A stretch of DNA of 59,232 nucleotides, from contig NZ_BMQV01000025.1 in assembly GCF_014648295.1 (NCBI RefSeq), forward strand, positions 1 to 59,232, given 5' to 3'. Below, piece by piece: positions 7,190 to 16,512 of the stretch; the stretch's first letter is position 1; the number at the start of each line of letters is the position of its first letter. The notes under the pieces are model-generated. The model had not been told where the DNA came from. It made no database searches and saw nothing but the letters and a program-made list of their open reading frames with translations. Made by a program: the position numbers and the translations under genes. Source of the DNA: Shewanella saliphila (GTDB lineage Bacteria > Pseudomonadota > Gammaproteobacteria > Enterobacterales > Shewanellaceae).

Positions 7190-9901
7190 ATGACTGATCT
7201 GGCATCATCTATTTCGCCAATTAATATCGAAGACGAACTTAAGAATTCTTACCTTGATTACGCCATGAGTGTAATTGTAGGTCGTGCATTACCTGACGTA
7301 CGTGACGGTTTAAAACCAGTTCACCGTCGCGTATTGTTCGCCATGAGTGAATTGAAAAACGATTGGAACAAACCATATAAAAAATCCGCTCGTGTTGTTG
7401 GTGACGTAATCGGTAAATATCACCCACATGGTGATACCGCTGTATACGATACGATTGTTCGTATGGCGCAACCATTCTCGCTTCGTTACACCTTGGTTGA
7501 CGGACAAGGAAACTTTGGTTCGGTCGACGGTGACTCTGCAGCAGCAATGCGTTACACAGAAATCCGTATGCAAAAGTTGGCGCACTCGCTGCTTGCCGAC
7601 CTTGAAAAAGAAACCGTCGATTTTGTTCCTAACTACGACGGCACAGAATTTATTCCTGCAGTATTGCCAACACGTGTACCTAACCTGTTAATTAACGGTT
7701 CATCAGGTATCGCGGTCGGTATGGCGACTAATATTCCGCCACACAACTTAACTGAAGTTGTTCAAGGCTGTTTAGCCTTAATCGCAGAGCCTAGCCTGTC
7801 GATTGAGCAGCTAATGGAATACATTCCAGGTCCTGATTTCCCAACAGCAGCATCGATTAATGGTCGTAAAGGCATTATTGATGCGTATAAAACGGGTCGC
7901 GGCCGAGCTGTGATGCGTTCTAAAGCAGAAATCGAAACCGAAGATAATGGCCGCGAACGTATTATCGTTCATGAAATTCCATATCAGGTGAACAAAGCTA
8001 AGTTAATTGAAAAAATTGCTGAGCTAGTAAAAGACAAAAAGATTGAAGGCATTAGCGGTTTACGCGACGAGTCTGATAAAGACGGTATGCGTATCGTGAT
8101 TGAAATCAAGCGCGGCGAAGTGGGCGAGGTTGTATTAAACAACTTATATGCGCAAACGCAAATGCAGTGTTCTTTTGGTATTAACATGGTGGCATTGACT
8201 AACGGTCAGCCTAAATTGTTTAACCTTAAAGAAATGCTCGAGTGCTTTATTCTTCACCGCCGTGAAGTGGTTACCCGCCGTACCGTGTTTGAACTGCGTA
8301 AAGCGCGCGAACGTGCTCATATCCTTGAAGCACTAGCGATTGCACTGGCTAACATCGACCCAATTATTGCATTAATTAAAGCCTCTCCAACACCAGCTGA
8401 AGCGAAAGTGAAGTTAGTGGCACAAGGCTGGGAATTAGGCCATGTACAAGGCATGCTTGAAAAAGCCGGCGATGATGCTGCACGTCCTGAATGGCTAGAG
8501 CCTGAGTATGGTATCCGTGATGGCAAATACTATTTAACAGAACAACAAGCACAAGCGATTCTTGAGTTACGTTTACACCGTTTAACCGGTTTAGAACATG
8601 ACAAGATTTTAGCTGAATACGAAGATCTATTAGTGCTCATTGCGGGTCTATTATTGATCCTTCGTAGTCCAGAGCGCTTAATGGAAGTCATCAAAGAAGA
8701 GCTAGAAGAAATTCTAGAACAATATGGTGATGCCCGTCGCACCGTGATCAACGCCAACGAAATTGACATGAGTCTTGAAGACTTAATCAATGAAGAAGAC
8801 GTTGTGGTGACCTTATCGCATTTAGGTTATGCCAAGTACCAGCCATTGTCTGATTACCAAGCACAACGCCGTGGCGGTAAAGGTAAAGCTGCAACTAAAG
8901 TGAAAGACGAAGATTTTGTTGAAAAACTACTGGTTGCTAACACCCATGACACCATTTTGTGCTTCTCTGACTTTGGAAAAATGTACTGGCTTAAAGTGTA
9001 CCAGTTACCGCTTGCGAGCCGCACAGCACGTGGTCGTCCAATTGTTAATTTATTACCACTGTCTGAGGGTGAGCGCATTACTGCGATTTTACCCGTACGT
9101 GAATACGCTGATGACAAATACATCATCATGGCGACTGCTGACGGTACCGTGAAGAAAACGGCATTAACTGCGTACAGCAACCCACGCGCTAACGGCATTA
9201 TTGCCGTGAACCTAAAAGATGGCGACCAATTAATTGGCGTCGATATTACTGAAGGTAGCGACGACATTATGTTGTTCTCTAACGAAGGTAAAGTGGTTCG
9301 CTTTAACGAAAAAGCCCGTGACTCTGAAACCGGTGAAGTGAAGATTGATGCTGAAACCGGTGAAGAAATCATTGCATTACGTCCAATGGGCCGTACAGCA
9401 ACGGGTGTACGTGGTATTAAGCTTGAAGACGGTCAAAAAGTGGTATCACTGATTGTACCTAAAGGTGATGGCGCAATCTTAACGGTAACCGAAAACGGTT
9501 ATGGTAAGCGTACTGAACTAGAGGAATACCCAGCGAAGAGTCGTGGCACCAAAGGTGTTGTATCCATTAAAGTGAGCGAGCGTAATGGCTCAGTCGTGGG
9601 TGCAGTACAGGTTGGCGAGTTTGATGAAATTATGCTGATTAGTGATAAAGGCACCTTGGTTCGTACGCCAGCAGAAGGCGTATCAGTCATTGGCCGTAAC
9701 ACGCAAGGTGTGACCATCATTCGTACCGCAGATGACGAGAAAGTCGTTGGCTTGCAACGTATTGAAGAAATTCAAACTGAAGATCTACTCGATGCAGACG
9801 GTAATGTGATTGTGCCTGCAGATGCGATTGAAGGTGAAGTTGCTGCAGAACAACCTGCAACAGACGTAGCTGATGATGCAGAAGGTGACGAACAGGAATA
9901 A
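7190..9901 (+). CDS. gyrA: DNA gyrase subunit A
   Basis: A subunit of DNA gyrase, which introduces negative supercoils as GyrA2B2. 903 residues. The breakage-reunion domain includes the catalytic Y122 (AAMRYTEI). The quinolone-determining region reads [10 protein letters not shown], with Thr at position 83 and Asp at 87. The C-terminal wrapping domain has the GyrA box QRRGGKG, repeated beta-pinwheel blades, and an acidic tail ending EGDEQE. The ATG at 7190 follows AGGGGAAC. A strong terminator follows 28 bp after the stop. Thr83 instead of the Ser of E. coli is native in some species such as Pseudomonas and need not mean selected resistance. Confidence 0.98.
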   Translation: MTDLASSISPINIEDELKNSYLDYAMSVIVGRALPDVRDGLKPVHRRVLFAMSELKNDWNKPYKKSARVVGDVIGKYHPHGDTAVYDTIVRMAQPFSLRYTLVDGQGNFGSVDGDSAAAMRYTEIRMQKLAHSLLADLEKETVDFVPNYDGTEFIPAVLPTRVPNLLINGSSGIAVGMATNIPPHNLTEVVQGCLALIAEPSLSIEQLMEYIPGPDFPTAASINGRKGIIDAYKTGRGRAVMRSKAEIETEDNGRERIIVHEIPYQVNKAKLIEKIAELVKDKKIEGISGLRDESDKDGMRIVIEIKRGEVGEVVLNNLYAQTQMQCSFGINMVALTNGQPKLFNLKEMLECFILHRREVVTRRTVFELRKARERAHILEALAIALANIDPIIALIKASPTPAEAKVKLVAQGWELGHVQGMLEKAGDDAARPEWLEPEYGIRDGKYYLTEQQAQAILELRLHRLTGLEHDKILAEYEDLLVLIAGLLLILRSPERLMEVIKEELEEILEQYGDARRTVINANEIDMSLEDLINEEDVVVTLSHLGYAKYQPLSDYQAQRRGGKGKAATKVKDEDFVEKLLVANTHDTILCFSDFGKMYWLKVYQLPLASRTARGRPIVNLLPLSEGERITAILPVREYADDKYIIMATADGTVKKTALTAYSNPRANGIIAVNLKDGDQLIGVDITEGSDDIMLFSNEGKVVRFNEKARDSETGEVKIDAETGEEIIALRPMGRTATGVRGIKLEDGQKVVSLIVPKGDGAILTVTENGYGKRTELEEYPAKSRGTKGVVSIKVSERNGSVVGAVQVGEFDEIMLISDKGTLVRTPAEGVSVIGRNTQGVTIIRTADDEKVVGLQRIEEIQTEDLLDADGNVIVPADAIEGEVAAEQPATDVADDAEGDEQE

Positions 9902-9928
9902 TCTGAACGTAACACCAATGCAACGATA

Positions 9929-9957
9929 ACGAGCGCCTTAGGGCGCTCGTTTTATTT
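9929..9957 (+). terminator. Rho-independent terminator of gyrA
   Basis: Perfect 9-bp GC-rich stem ACGAGCGCC (9929-9937) with GGCGCTCGT (9942-9950), a 4-nt loop and TTTATTTT after it. Confidence 0.92.
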
Positions 9958-10048
9958 TGCGGAAAATTATTCATCAAAATAGGCAAATAAAGGCCTATTC
10001 AACAGCACATAAAGCCCTTAGTATTAACGGCTATTATGATAGTAATCC

Positions 10049-10075
10049 TATGCTCAGTTGTGTCGACAGAGCATA
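10049..10075. repeat. Nested inverted repeat in the serC leader
   Basis: TATGCTC (10049-10055) pairs with GAGCATA (10069-10075), enclosing the perfect palindrome TGTCGACA (10061-10068). It lies about 40 bp upstream of the serC start, so it could be an operator or a leader hairpin. No regulator is identified. Confidence 0.3.
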
Positions 10076-10113
10076 TGATTGTTATGAGTACAAACTGAAT
10101 CAAGGAGTTGTCT

Positions 10114-11205
10114 GTGAGCGCGATTTATAATTTCTGTGCGGGTCCTGCGATGTTACCTCAAGCTGTAATGCAAAAAGCACAACAGGAATTAATCAATTGG
10201 AATGGTCTTGGTGTTTCCGTTATGGAAATAAGCCATCGGAGTAAAGAGTTTATCGCCTTAACGGAGCAGGCTGAAACCACCTTGCGCCAGTTAATGCACA
10301 TTCCAAAAAACTATCACGTGTTATTTATGCACGGTGGTGGCCGCGCTCAGTTTTCTAATGTGGTGAATAACTTTTTAGGCGACAACGGCCGTGCCTTGTA
10401 TTTAATCAGTGGCCAATGGTCGTCTTCGGCGGTTACTGAAGCACGTAAATTAGTTGATGAAAGCCAAATAGACAGTCTTAATATTGTTGAAAAAGTTGAC
10501 GGACTAAACCAGGTTAACTTGCCAGATCTTAATGCAATCGATAAAGACTATCGTTATGTGCATTACTGCTCTAATGAAACCGTAGACGGCATAGAAATCT
10601 TTGAAGAGTTAGACAGCCCATGGCCAGTGGTTGCCGATCTTTCTTCAACCATTATGTCTCATAATATTGATGTCAGTAAATATGGTCTTATTTATGCGGG
10701 TGCACAAAAGAACATTGGCCCATCGGGCTTATCTATTGTGATAGTGCGTGATGACATGCTTAAGTTACCAGCATTGCCACAATCGTCTATCATGGATTAT
10801 CGTGTTGCGGTTGAGCATGGCTCAATGTTTAATACGCCGCCCACGTTTGCATGGTACCTCGCATCTGAAGTGTTTGCCTGGTTAGCGGCAAATGGTGGTG
10901 TGAGCGAAATGGCTGAAGTCAATCAGCAAAAAGCGGCATTACTGTATGATTGTATCGATTCAAATCCATTTTATAAAAATGGTGTTGCGCCGCACAATCG
11001 TTCACGCATGAACGTTACTTTCCAGTTGGTGAATGACGCTCTTGATGGCGAGTTTTTAAAACAAGCAGAGCAGGCGGGTTTAGTTGCGCTAAAAGGCCAT
11101 CGTATTGTCGGCGGCATGCGCGCGAGTATTTATAACGCAATGCCATTAGCGGGTGTGCAAAAACTGGTCAACTTTATGAATCAATTTGCCACTCAGCATG
11201 CTTAA
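10114..11205 (+). CDS. serC: Phosphoserine aminotransferase
   Basis: PLP enzyme converting 3-phosphohydroxypyruvate to phosphoserine (serine synthesis), and acting in pyridoxine synthesis in gammaproteobacteria. 363 residues from the chosen start. The N-terminal [19 protein letters not shown] phosphate-binding segment and the PLP lysine K199 ([12 protein letters not shown]) are typical, as is the C-terminal [12 protein letters not shown]. The GTG at 10114 is preferred because AAGGAG ends 6 bp before it; an in-frame TTG at 10108 abuts that ribosome site. In E. coli serC is followed by aroA. Here about 5.3 kb separates them. Confidence 0.96.
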   Translation: MSAIYNFCAGPAMLPQAVMQKAQQELINWNGLGVSVMEISHRSKEFIALTEQAETTLRQLMHIPKNYHVLFMHGGGRAQFSNVVNNFLGDNGRALYLISGQWSSSAVTEARKLVDESQIDSLNIVEKVDGLNQVNLPDLNAIDKDYRYVHYCSNETVDGIEIFEELDSPWPVVADLSSTIMSHNIDVSKYGLIYAGAQKNIGPSGLSIVIVRDDMLKLPALPQSSIMDYRVAVEHGSMFNTPPTFAWYLASEVFAWLAANGGVSEMAEVNQQKAALLYDCIDSNPFYKNGVAPHNRSRMNVTFQLVNDALDGEFLKQAEQAGLVALKGHRIVGGMRASIYNAMPLAGVQKLVNFMNQFATQHA

Positions 11206-11220
11206 CGTTTGCTTCCATTG

Positions 11221-11276
11221 TTAACGCCTCTGTTGAGGCGTTAAACCCCAAAAAGATCCCGAGAGGATCTTTTTTG
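11221..11276 (+). terminator. Double hairpin terminator of serC
   Basis: A perfect 10-bp hairpin TTAACGCCTC/GAGGCGTTAA (11221-11244) is followed by a second stem AAAAAGATCC/GGATCTTTTT (11250-11274) ending in a T run. The second is a standard intrinsic terminator. Confidence 0.88.
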
Positions 11277-11412
11277 CTATGTGTAGCGTAAATGTGGATG
11301 AGTCATCACTTATCTTTGCATAGCTTTACCCTTAAATACGGGTTTGTTAACCCCTTTTTAACCGCATAAGTTTTATAGTCTTTCCATGGCGCGACACTCA
11401 TGGAGACAAATA

Positions 11413-12813
11413 ATGACCAGTCCAACAGCAACAAAATCGCCTATCCATAAGACCAGTATTAACCCATTACAACTGCCTAAAAGTACCAAGTTGGCAGTGG
11501 CCTATCTCTCTATCGTGATCGTTCCGGTTGTCATAGCACAGCTTTTAGGTATGCAAATTGAAGGTATTTACACCAGCATATTAAGTGTGGTTAACTTACT
11601 TGCCATGAGTGTGTTTTTTATGCAATTCCCGCTGGCGGGTCGCATCAAGCAATTACCTTTGTTCGCCAATATTGACTGGGGGATCACCAAACATAAACAG
11701 CTCGGGCAGTATTTAGGCATATTCTTTTTCTTACATCCCATTTTGATTTTACTGCCTAAAGCTATGATGTCATTTGACGACTTTAGTGTCAGCCTCATCA
11801 GCGCAATTACGTCACCCCATTTATTAACAGGGATACTCGCCTGGGTCACGATGGCGGTGTGGGTGTTGATGTCGGTGTTTAAAGATAAGCTCAATATCAA
11901 ATATGAAACTTGGCGTTTTCTGCATGTGATTGGCTTTAGCATTATCGCTACACTGGCAACATTGCATATCACCACAGTGGGCAGTCATGGCCAGTATAAT
12001 CAACAGTTTAATGTTACTTGGTGGCTGCTATATGCCGTGTCTATGACATTAATTGTGTATAACTATGTCATTAAACCGCGTCTAATTAAGCAACGTCCTT
12101 ATGCCATTTCTCATGTTGAAAAAATGAATGAATCTGATTGGCAGGTTAACATTGCACCGACCACCTCCAATGCGCTGGCATATCAGCCAGGGCAATTTGT
12201 GTGGCTCAATACCACGGGCAACCCTTACAGCTTTGAGCAACATCCATTTTCAATTGTGACAGGGACTGAACAAGGGCAATTAGGCTTTATTATCAGAGCA
12301 CTTGGCGATTATACCTCGTCACTTGATCAACTAACTGCAGGTCAAACCGTGTTTGTTGATGGCCCCTACGGCTGCATGACGTTAGATCAAAGCCAGCTTG
12401 CCAGTGGTATCACCCTCATCGCCGGCGGAGCGGGGATTGCACCCATGTTAAGTTTATTACGCCAGCTTGCCGCGCAACATGATCCACGGCCTATCCGGTT
12501 GCTCTATGCTAACCGCACCCAAGCGCGCATGGTGTATGTTGATGAGTTAGTTGAGCTTGAAAAAACCATGATCGATTTTAAAGTACAGCTAATATGTGAA
12601 CAGCTAAATGTGCATGATGACAGCTTACCGAGTTACCTCGTACCAGGACTGATTAATCAAACGCTTATCAATGCCACCATGACAACAGGTAAAGAGTCAC
12701 AATGGGCGTTTTACTTATGTGGCCCAAAAGGGATGATTGCTGCAACGACAACACATTTACACACGTTAGGCATTACTCAGCCGCAAATTAATTTTGAACA
12801 ACTTGCATTTTAG
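11413..12813 (+). CDS. Ferric-reductase-like flavocytochrome b with FNR domain
   Basis: Membrane electron carrier of 466 residues. The N-terminal half has about six hydrophobic segments with histidines placed for haem b (FFLHPIL, RFLHVIG, ATLHITT), as in the ferric-reductase-like transmembrane family. The C-terminal half is a ferredoxin-NADP+ reductase fold: FAD-binding EQHPFSIVT, then LIAGGAGIAPMLSLLRQL and CGPKGM for the nicotinamide. It should move electrons from cytoplasmic NAD(P)H to haem in the membrane. The ATG at 11413 follows GGAGA by 7 bp; an upstream in-frame ATG at 11386 lacks a ribosome site. It is the first of three tightly linked genes with an Fe-S ferredoxin and a Tat-signal flavoprotein. 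The real acceptor is unknown. Confidence 0.82.
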   Translation: MTSPTATKSPIHKTSINPLQLPKSTKLAVAYLSIVIVPVVIAQLLGMQIEGIYTSILSVVNLLAMSVFFMQFPLAGRIKQLPLFANIDWGITKHKQLGQYLGIFFFLHPILILLPKAMMSFDDFSVSLISAITSPHLLTGILAWVTMAVWVLMSVFKDKLNIKYETWRFLHVIGFSIIATLATLHITTVGSHGQYNQQFNVTWWLLYAVSMTLIVYNYVIKPRLIKQRPYAISHVEKMNESDWQVNIAPTTSNALAYQPGQFVWLNTTGNPYSFEQHPFSIVTGTEQGQLGFIIRALGDYTSSLDQLTAGQTVFVDGPYGCMTLDQSQLASGITLIAGGAGIAPMLSLLRQLAAQHDPRPIRLLYANRTQARMVYVDELVELEKTMIDFKVQLICEQLNVHDDSLPSYLVPGLINQTLINATMTTGKESQWAFYLCGPKGMIAATTTHLHTLGITQPQINFEQLAF

Positions 12814-12822
12814 GAGCGCAGC

Positions 12823-13038
12823 ATGCCAATTAAACAAATTTCTGGATGTATTGGTTGTGAGGCTTGCGTTAAAAGTTGTCCAACCGATGTTATCCATATG
12901 AATAAAGAAACAAATAAAGCCGAAATACGTTATCCAGAAGACTGTCAAATCTGTCATTTATGCAGACTGTATTGTCCGGTTGGGGCGATTACCATCACGC
13001 CCGATAAAAGTATCCCTGTTATGGTTTCGTGGAGGTAA
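12823..13038 (+). CDS. 2[4Fe-4S] ferredoxin
   Basis: A 71-residue dicluster ferredoxin. Two complete motifs are present, CIGCEACVKSCP and CQICHLCRLYCP, each C-x2-C-x2-C-x3-C-P. No signal peptide is visible. It starts 9 bp after the flavocytochrome and its stop overlaps the start region of the flavoprotein gene, so the three are translationally linked. By analogy with AprB/AprA and other ferredoxin-flavoprotein pairs it probably feeds the FAD subunit encoded next. The pairing is inference from order and overlap. Confidence 0.85.
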   Translation: MPIKQISGCIGCEACVKSCPTDVIHMNKETNKAEIRYPEDCQICHLCRLYCPVGAITITPDKSIPVMVSWR

Positions 13039-13040
13039 TG

Positions 13041-14822
13041 ATGAACCCTAAAGCTAACTTATCGCGCCGTCAGTTTATTGGTATTGCTGGCGGCATTGCA
13101 GGGGCTGCTGCATTAGCCAATATTCCGTTTGATGCACCCGCGCAAGAAAATAAACCTAAAATAGACAGTAATGGTTTTGATATTGAAAATCGCCACCTTG
13201 ACGTATTGATCATTGGCGGCGGCATGGCCGGTGTGTTTGCGGCGGTCAAAGCCCACGACGCTGGCGCTAACGTGTTGATGGTGTCTAAAGGTCGTGTTGG
13301 CAGCTCTGGGTTAACGCCTTTTGCCAAAGGTATTTTTAGTTACGATAAAGCCAATGCCAGCATGAGCATTGATGAATTTGTCGACACAGTGACCGAATCT
13401 GCAATACAAACCAACAACCCAGTGTTTACCAGACAACTTGCCGAACATTCTTATGCGCGAGTTCAAGAATTAAAGGATTGGGGTTTTTTTGACTCGCCAC
13501 TCTATAATCACAGTTTTATGAAGCCTCTAAGTGAGCGCAATATACCGATTGAAGAGCGCATGATGATCACTCATCTGCTCAAACAAGATGGCCGTGTGGT
13601 TGGCGCGTCAGGATTTAGTTTGGATCTGCAAAAAATCGTTCATTACCATGCAAAAACCGTGGTGCTATGCACAGGATCTGGTGGGTTTAAACCCAATGGT
13701 TTTCCGGTATGCGACTTAACCCATGACGGCACCATCATGGCCTATAAAATTGGCGCTAAAGTCACCGGTAAAGAATGGAACGATGGTCATCCCGGTTCGG
13801 CTAAAAATTCTGGGTCAAGCTACGATAATTGGCATGGACAAATTGAAGAGAAGCCATCGATTACCTCAGCGCAAATTAACCATCACTTGGGTGTAGATAT
13901 GAATTATCAAGCATACACACAAGGTGCGCCCGTTATGATGATGCCACCAAGGCCTCAACGCCCAGGTGAGAAGCCTAAACAGCAAGCTGTAACTCAGCAA
14001 GAGGTCTTTCCTGCTGGGCCATTTGTGCCAGAAGCCTTTAAACAATCAGGGCCACCACCAAAACCACCAGAGGAAGGTTTTTTACGCGGTTTAGTGTCAA
14101 GTAAAGGCCATTCTGGCCCTCCAGGTATGGGTGGCGAGCAAGTGGGCGGTTCAAGTGCTGGGATGGCAATCCATAAATCAGAAGGGCTAGTGCCAATTAA
14201 TGCCCAAGGTTTGTCGACGATTCCTGGTTTATATGCCGCAGGTGATGCCTTAGGGTCTTATATGTCGGGCGGTATTTATACTCAAATTGGTTCATCGTTG
14301 GCGGGCTCAGCGGTACAAGGGGCAATTGCAGGAGCTGCTGCGGCAAATGACAGTCTTGGTATGGCTAGCAAGTTGGATGTGTCTGAACAATATTTGGCAT
14401 TGGTTAATCAGCAAATTTTAGCACCATTAAAGCGTGAACGTGGATATAGCCCCGCCTGGGTGACTCAAGTTTTGCAGGGAGTGATGATCCCAAACTTTGT
14501 GCTTTACATCAAAAAAGAGCGCATGATGCAAGCCGCGTTAGCCTATGTTGAGGAGCTCAATGAGCACCATGTACCCATGTTGATGGCAGATGATTTACAT
14601 GCACTGCGTTTAGCGCACGAAACTGAAAATATGATCATCACCGCAGAGATGAAGCTCAAAGCATCCATTATGCGTAAAGAAAGTCGTTGCAGTCATTACC
14701 GTTTAGACTGTCCCGATATTGATTACGAAAACTGGCAAGCGTGGATAAACATCTCTCAAGATGAAAAAGGCAACATGGTATTAGAAAAGCAACCGTTTGA
14801 TAGTTGGCCTAATTTTAGTTAA
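13041..14822 (+). CDS. Tat-signal FAD flavoprotein of the fumarate reductase/AprA family
   Basis: Flavoprotein of about 593 residues related to the FAD subunits of fumarate reductase, succinate dehydrogenase and APS reductase. An N-terminal Tat-type leader (SRRQFIG followed by a Gly/Ala-rich stretch) precedes the dinucleotide fold VLIIGGGMAG. The later GLYAAGDALG and the C-terminal helical domain, with ESRCSHYRLDCPD where the family has ESRGxHYRxDxP, complete the family architecture. A proline-rich insert lies near residues 300-360. GGAGG ends 5 bp before the ATG at 13041; ATG 13038 and GTG 13029 are alternatives. It is third in the module and followed by a strong terminator. Substrate unknown; close sequence comparison is needed to separate fumarate-, urocanate- or sulfur-type activities. 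Confidence 0.78.
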   Translation: MNPKANLSRRQFIGIAGGIAGAAALANIPFDAPAQENKPKIDSNGFDIENRHLDVLIIGGGMAGVFAAVKAHDAGANVLMVSKGRVGSSGLTPFAKGIFSYDKANASMSIDEFVDTVTESAIQTNNPVFTRQLAEHSYARVQELKDWGFFDSPLYNHSFMKPLSERNIPIEERMMITHLLKQDGRVVGASGFSLDLQKIVHYHAKTVVLCTGSGGFKPNGFPVCDLTHDGTIMAYKIGAKVTGKEWNDGHPGSAKNSGSSYDNWHGQIEEKPSITSAQINHHLGVDMNYQAYTQGAPVMMMPPRPQRPGEKPKQQAVTQQEVFPAGPFVPEAFKQSGPPPKPPEEGFLRGLVSSKGHSGPPGMGGEQVGGSSAGMAIHKSEGLVPINAQGLSTIPGLYAAGDALGSYMSGGIYTQIGSSLAGSAVQGAIAGAAAANDSLGMASKLDVSEQYLALVNQQILAPLKRERGYSPAWVTQVLQGVMIPNFVLYIKKERMMQAALAYVEELNEHHVPMLMADDLHALRLAHETENMIITAEMKLKASIMRKESRCSHYRLDCPDIDYENWQAWINISQDEKGNMVLEKQPFDSWPNFS

Positions 14823-14839
14823 CAGCTTAATCAGACAAA

Positions 14840-14872
14840 ATAAAGCCGACTTAAATAAGTCGGCTTTATTAT
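14840..14872. terminator. Bidirectional terminator between flavoprotein and aminotransferase genes
   Basis: Perfect 13-bp stem (14840-14852 with 14857-14869), AT-rich at the base on both sides and lying between two convergent genes. It can serve both transcripts. Confidence 0.88.
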
Positions 14873-14893
14873 TTGTGCAATAACGGCAAAACG

Positions 14894-16087
14894 TTATTTG
14901 ATTACTGCCGCGATTGATTTCGCCAAATAATCAACGTTTGCTTCGCTAATACCGGCAATGCTAATGCGGCTTGAACCGACCATATACACACTGTACTGCG
15001 CTTTTAAGCTTGCCACTTGCTCTGGGTTTACCCCTAAAAATGAGAACATGCCTTTTTGACGAGCGATAAAGCTAAAGTCTCGCTCAACACCGTTGGCTTT
15101 GAGTTGCTTAACCAGCATCTCACGATTGCCGTTAATGCGATCGCGCATGACGGTTAACTCTTCTAGCCATTGCTGTTTAAGGGCAGGGGTACCGAGAATG
15201 GTTTCAACGATGGCCGCGCCATGTGCTGGCGGCATCGAATAAATACAGCGGATCACATACAACAATACCGATTGTGCAATGTCTGCCGTGGCGCTGTCTT
15301 TAGCCACAATGGTACAAGCCCCGATACGCTCGCGGTAGAGGCCAAAGTTTTTAGAGCATGAGCTACATAAAATCATGCTTTCCACAGCCGCAGCCATTTG
15401 GCGCACGCCGTAAGCATCTTCGTCAACACCATCACCAAAGCCTTGATAAGCCATGTCTATTAGTGGTGTAAAACCTTGCTTCACCGTCACCTTAACCACT
15501 TCATCCCACTGCTCTGGGGTTAAATCCATGCCGCTTGGGTTATGACAACAAGCATGTAATAACACCACATCGTCTTTACCTATGGTGTTTAAGGTTGCCA
15601 ACATTTGTTCAAACTTGAGGCTCTTGGTGTCGTAATCATAATAGGGGTAGGTCTTTACCGTAATACCCGCCGCTTCAAACAAACCAGTATGGTTGGCCCA
15701 GGTTGGGTCACTCACCCATAAAACGGCATTAGGATTACAACGCGCAATAAAATCAGCCGCTACGCGCAATGCGCCGGTTCCACCAGGGGTTGATACTGTA
15801 CGCACCCGGTTGGCAATAAGTGCACTGTGACTGGCACCAAAGGCTAATTCAGACATTAACTGGTTAAAGGGAGCAGAACCTGTTGGGCCGATATAGACCT
15901 TGGTGGTTTCGGTGTCTAAACGAATTTTTTCAGCGGCTTTTACACAGTCTAAAATCGGAGTGTGACCTGCAGGATCTTTATAAACCCCAACGCCTAAATC
16001 AACTTTATTGGGATGGCTGTCTTCTCGATACTGGGTCAAAAGACCTAAAATTGGATCAGACGGTAAGGCTTTTAGGGTATCAAACAT
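14894..16087 (-). CDS. tyrB: Aromatic amino acid / aspartate aminotransferase
   Basis: Class I PLP aminotransferase of 397 residues, the usual AspC/TyrB length. Features seen: VDLGVGVYKD near the N-terminus, CHNPSGMDLT, the PLP lysine K246 (SCSKNFGLYRERIGA) and the C-terminal substrate-binding Arg in GSSRISIAG. The start MFDTLKALPSDP at 16087 matches the family; a longer frame reaches 16153 but adds a non-family leader. AspC and TyrB are hard to separate by eye. The position beside serC and aroA suits aromatic amino acid metabolism, so tyrB is the preferred label. Transcribed opposite to its neighbours. Confidence 0.85.
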   Translation of the reverse strand: MFDTLKALPSDPILGLLTQYREDSHPNKVDLGVGVYKDPAGHTPILDCVKAAEKIRLDTETTKVYIGPTGSAPFNQLMSELAFGASHSALIANRVRTVSTPGGTGALRVAADFIARCNPNAVLWVSDPTWANHTGLFEAAGITVKTYPYYDYDTKSLKFEQMLATLNTIGKDDVVLLHACCHNPSGMDLTPEQWDEVVKVTVKQGFTPLIDMAYQGFGDGVDEDAYGVRQMAAAVESMILCSSCSKNFGLYRERIGACTIVAKDSATADIAQSVLLYVIRCIYSMPPAHGAAIVETILGTPALKQQWLEELTVMRDRINGNREMLVKQLKANGVERDFSFIARQKGMFSFLGVNPEQVASLKAQYSVYMVGSSRISIAGISEANVDYLAKSIAAVIK

Positions 16088-16250
16088 GAATGGAACCTTG
16101 TAATGACTATTTGCACTAAGCATAACGCGCTTTAAACACAGAGTTAAAGTCAAAATTGGCTGCCTAGATAATTAATTGCTCATTGAGATTTTTTCAATTG
16201 GAAAGTTAAATGAACGGACAAATAATACTGTCATATCGAGAGATTATCTG

Positions 16251-16272
16251 CTGTAATGGTGCTCCATTACAG
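16251..16272. repeat. Inverted repeat, possible operator
   Basis: CTGTAATGG (16251-16259) and CCATTACAG (16264-16272) separated by 4 bp, not followed by a T run. It lies 164 bp upstream of the aminotransferase start and about 70 bp upstream of the aroA promoter. The TGTAA...TTACA outline resembles TyrR-type boxes but the spacing is 2 bp longer than the consensus, so the regulator is uncertain. Confidence 0.35.
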
Positions 16273-16344
16273 TGTTTGGTCGTTGTTAACGTGAAATCGT
16301 GGTGAATACTCGATGTTAACAGACATAAATAATTCATTTTATGC

Positions 16345-16372
16345 TTGATATCACTGTGGCGATCCGTATTTT
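16345..16372 (+). promoter_or_regulatory. Candidate sigma70 promoter for aroA
   Basis: TTGATA (16345-16350) and TATTTT (16367-16372) with a 16-bp spacer, about 140 bp upstream of the aroA start. Confidence 0.45.
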
Positions 16373-16512
16373 ATAAGCATCAATGCGTCGCTCGCACTGA
16401 ATGGACACTGTAATGAATTTGTGCCACTTGATTTACGCTGTTTGGCAATAACTGAGTGATGTTTACCACCAAGATTAATCTGAGGTTAATCTGTAGCAAA
16501 AGAAGAAAGCGA

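Larger units (their letters stand above)
16088..16512. other. Divergent intergenic region tyrB-like/aroA
   Basis: 425 bp without a convincing gene. It contains a perfect 9-bp inverted repeat (16251-16272) and a good sigma70-type promoter pointing to aroA (16345-16372). Confidence 0.5.

Noticed and set aside
8854..9372. 172-codon minus-strand frame inside gyrA
   Set aside because: Antisense to the conserved GyrA C-terminal domain; composition is what one expects from the complement of a highly expressed gene.
16456..16512. Upstream extension of aroA to an earlier ATG
   Set aside because: The added residues have no family similarity; the start at 16513 gives the standard EPSP synthase N-terminus.
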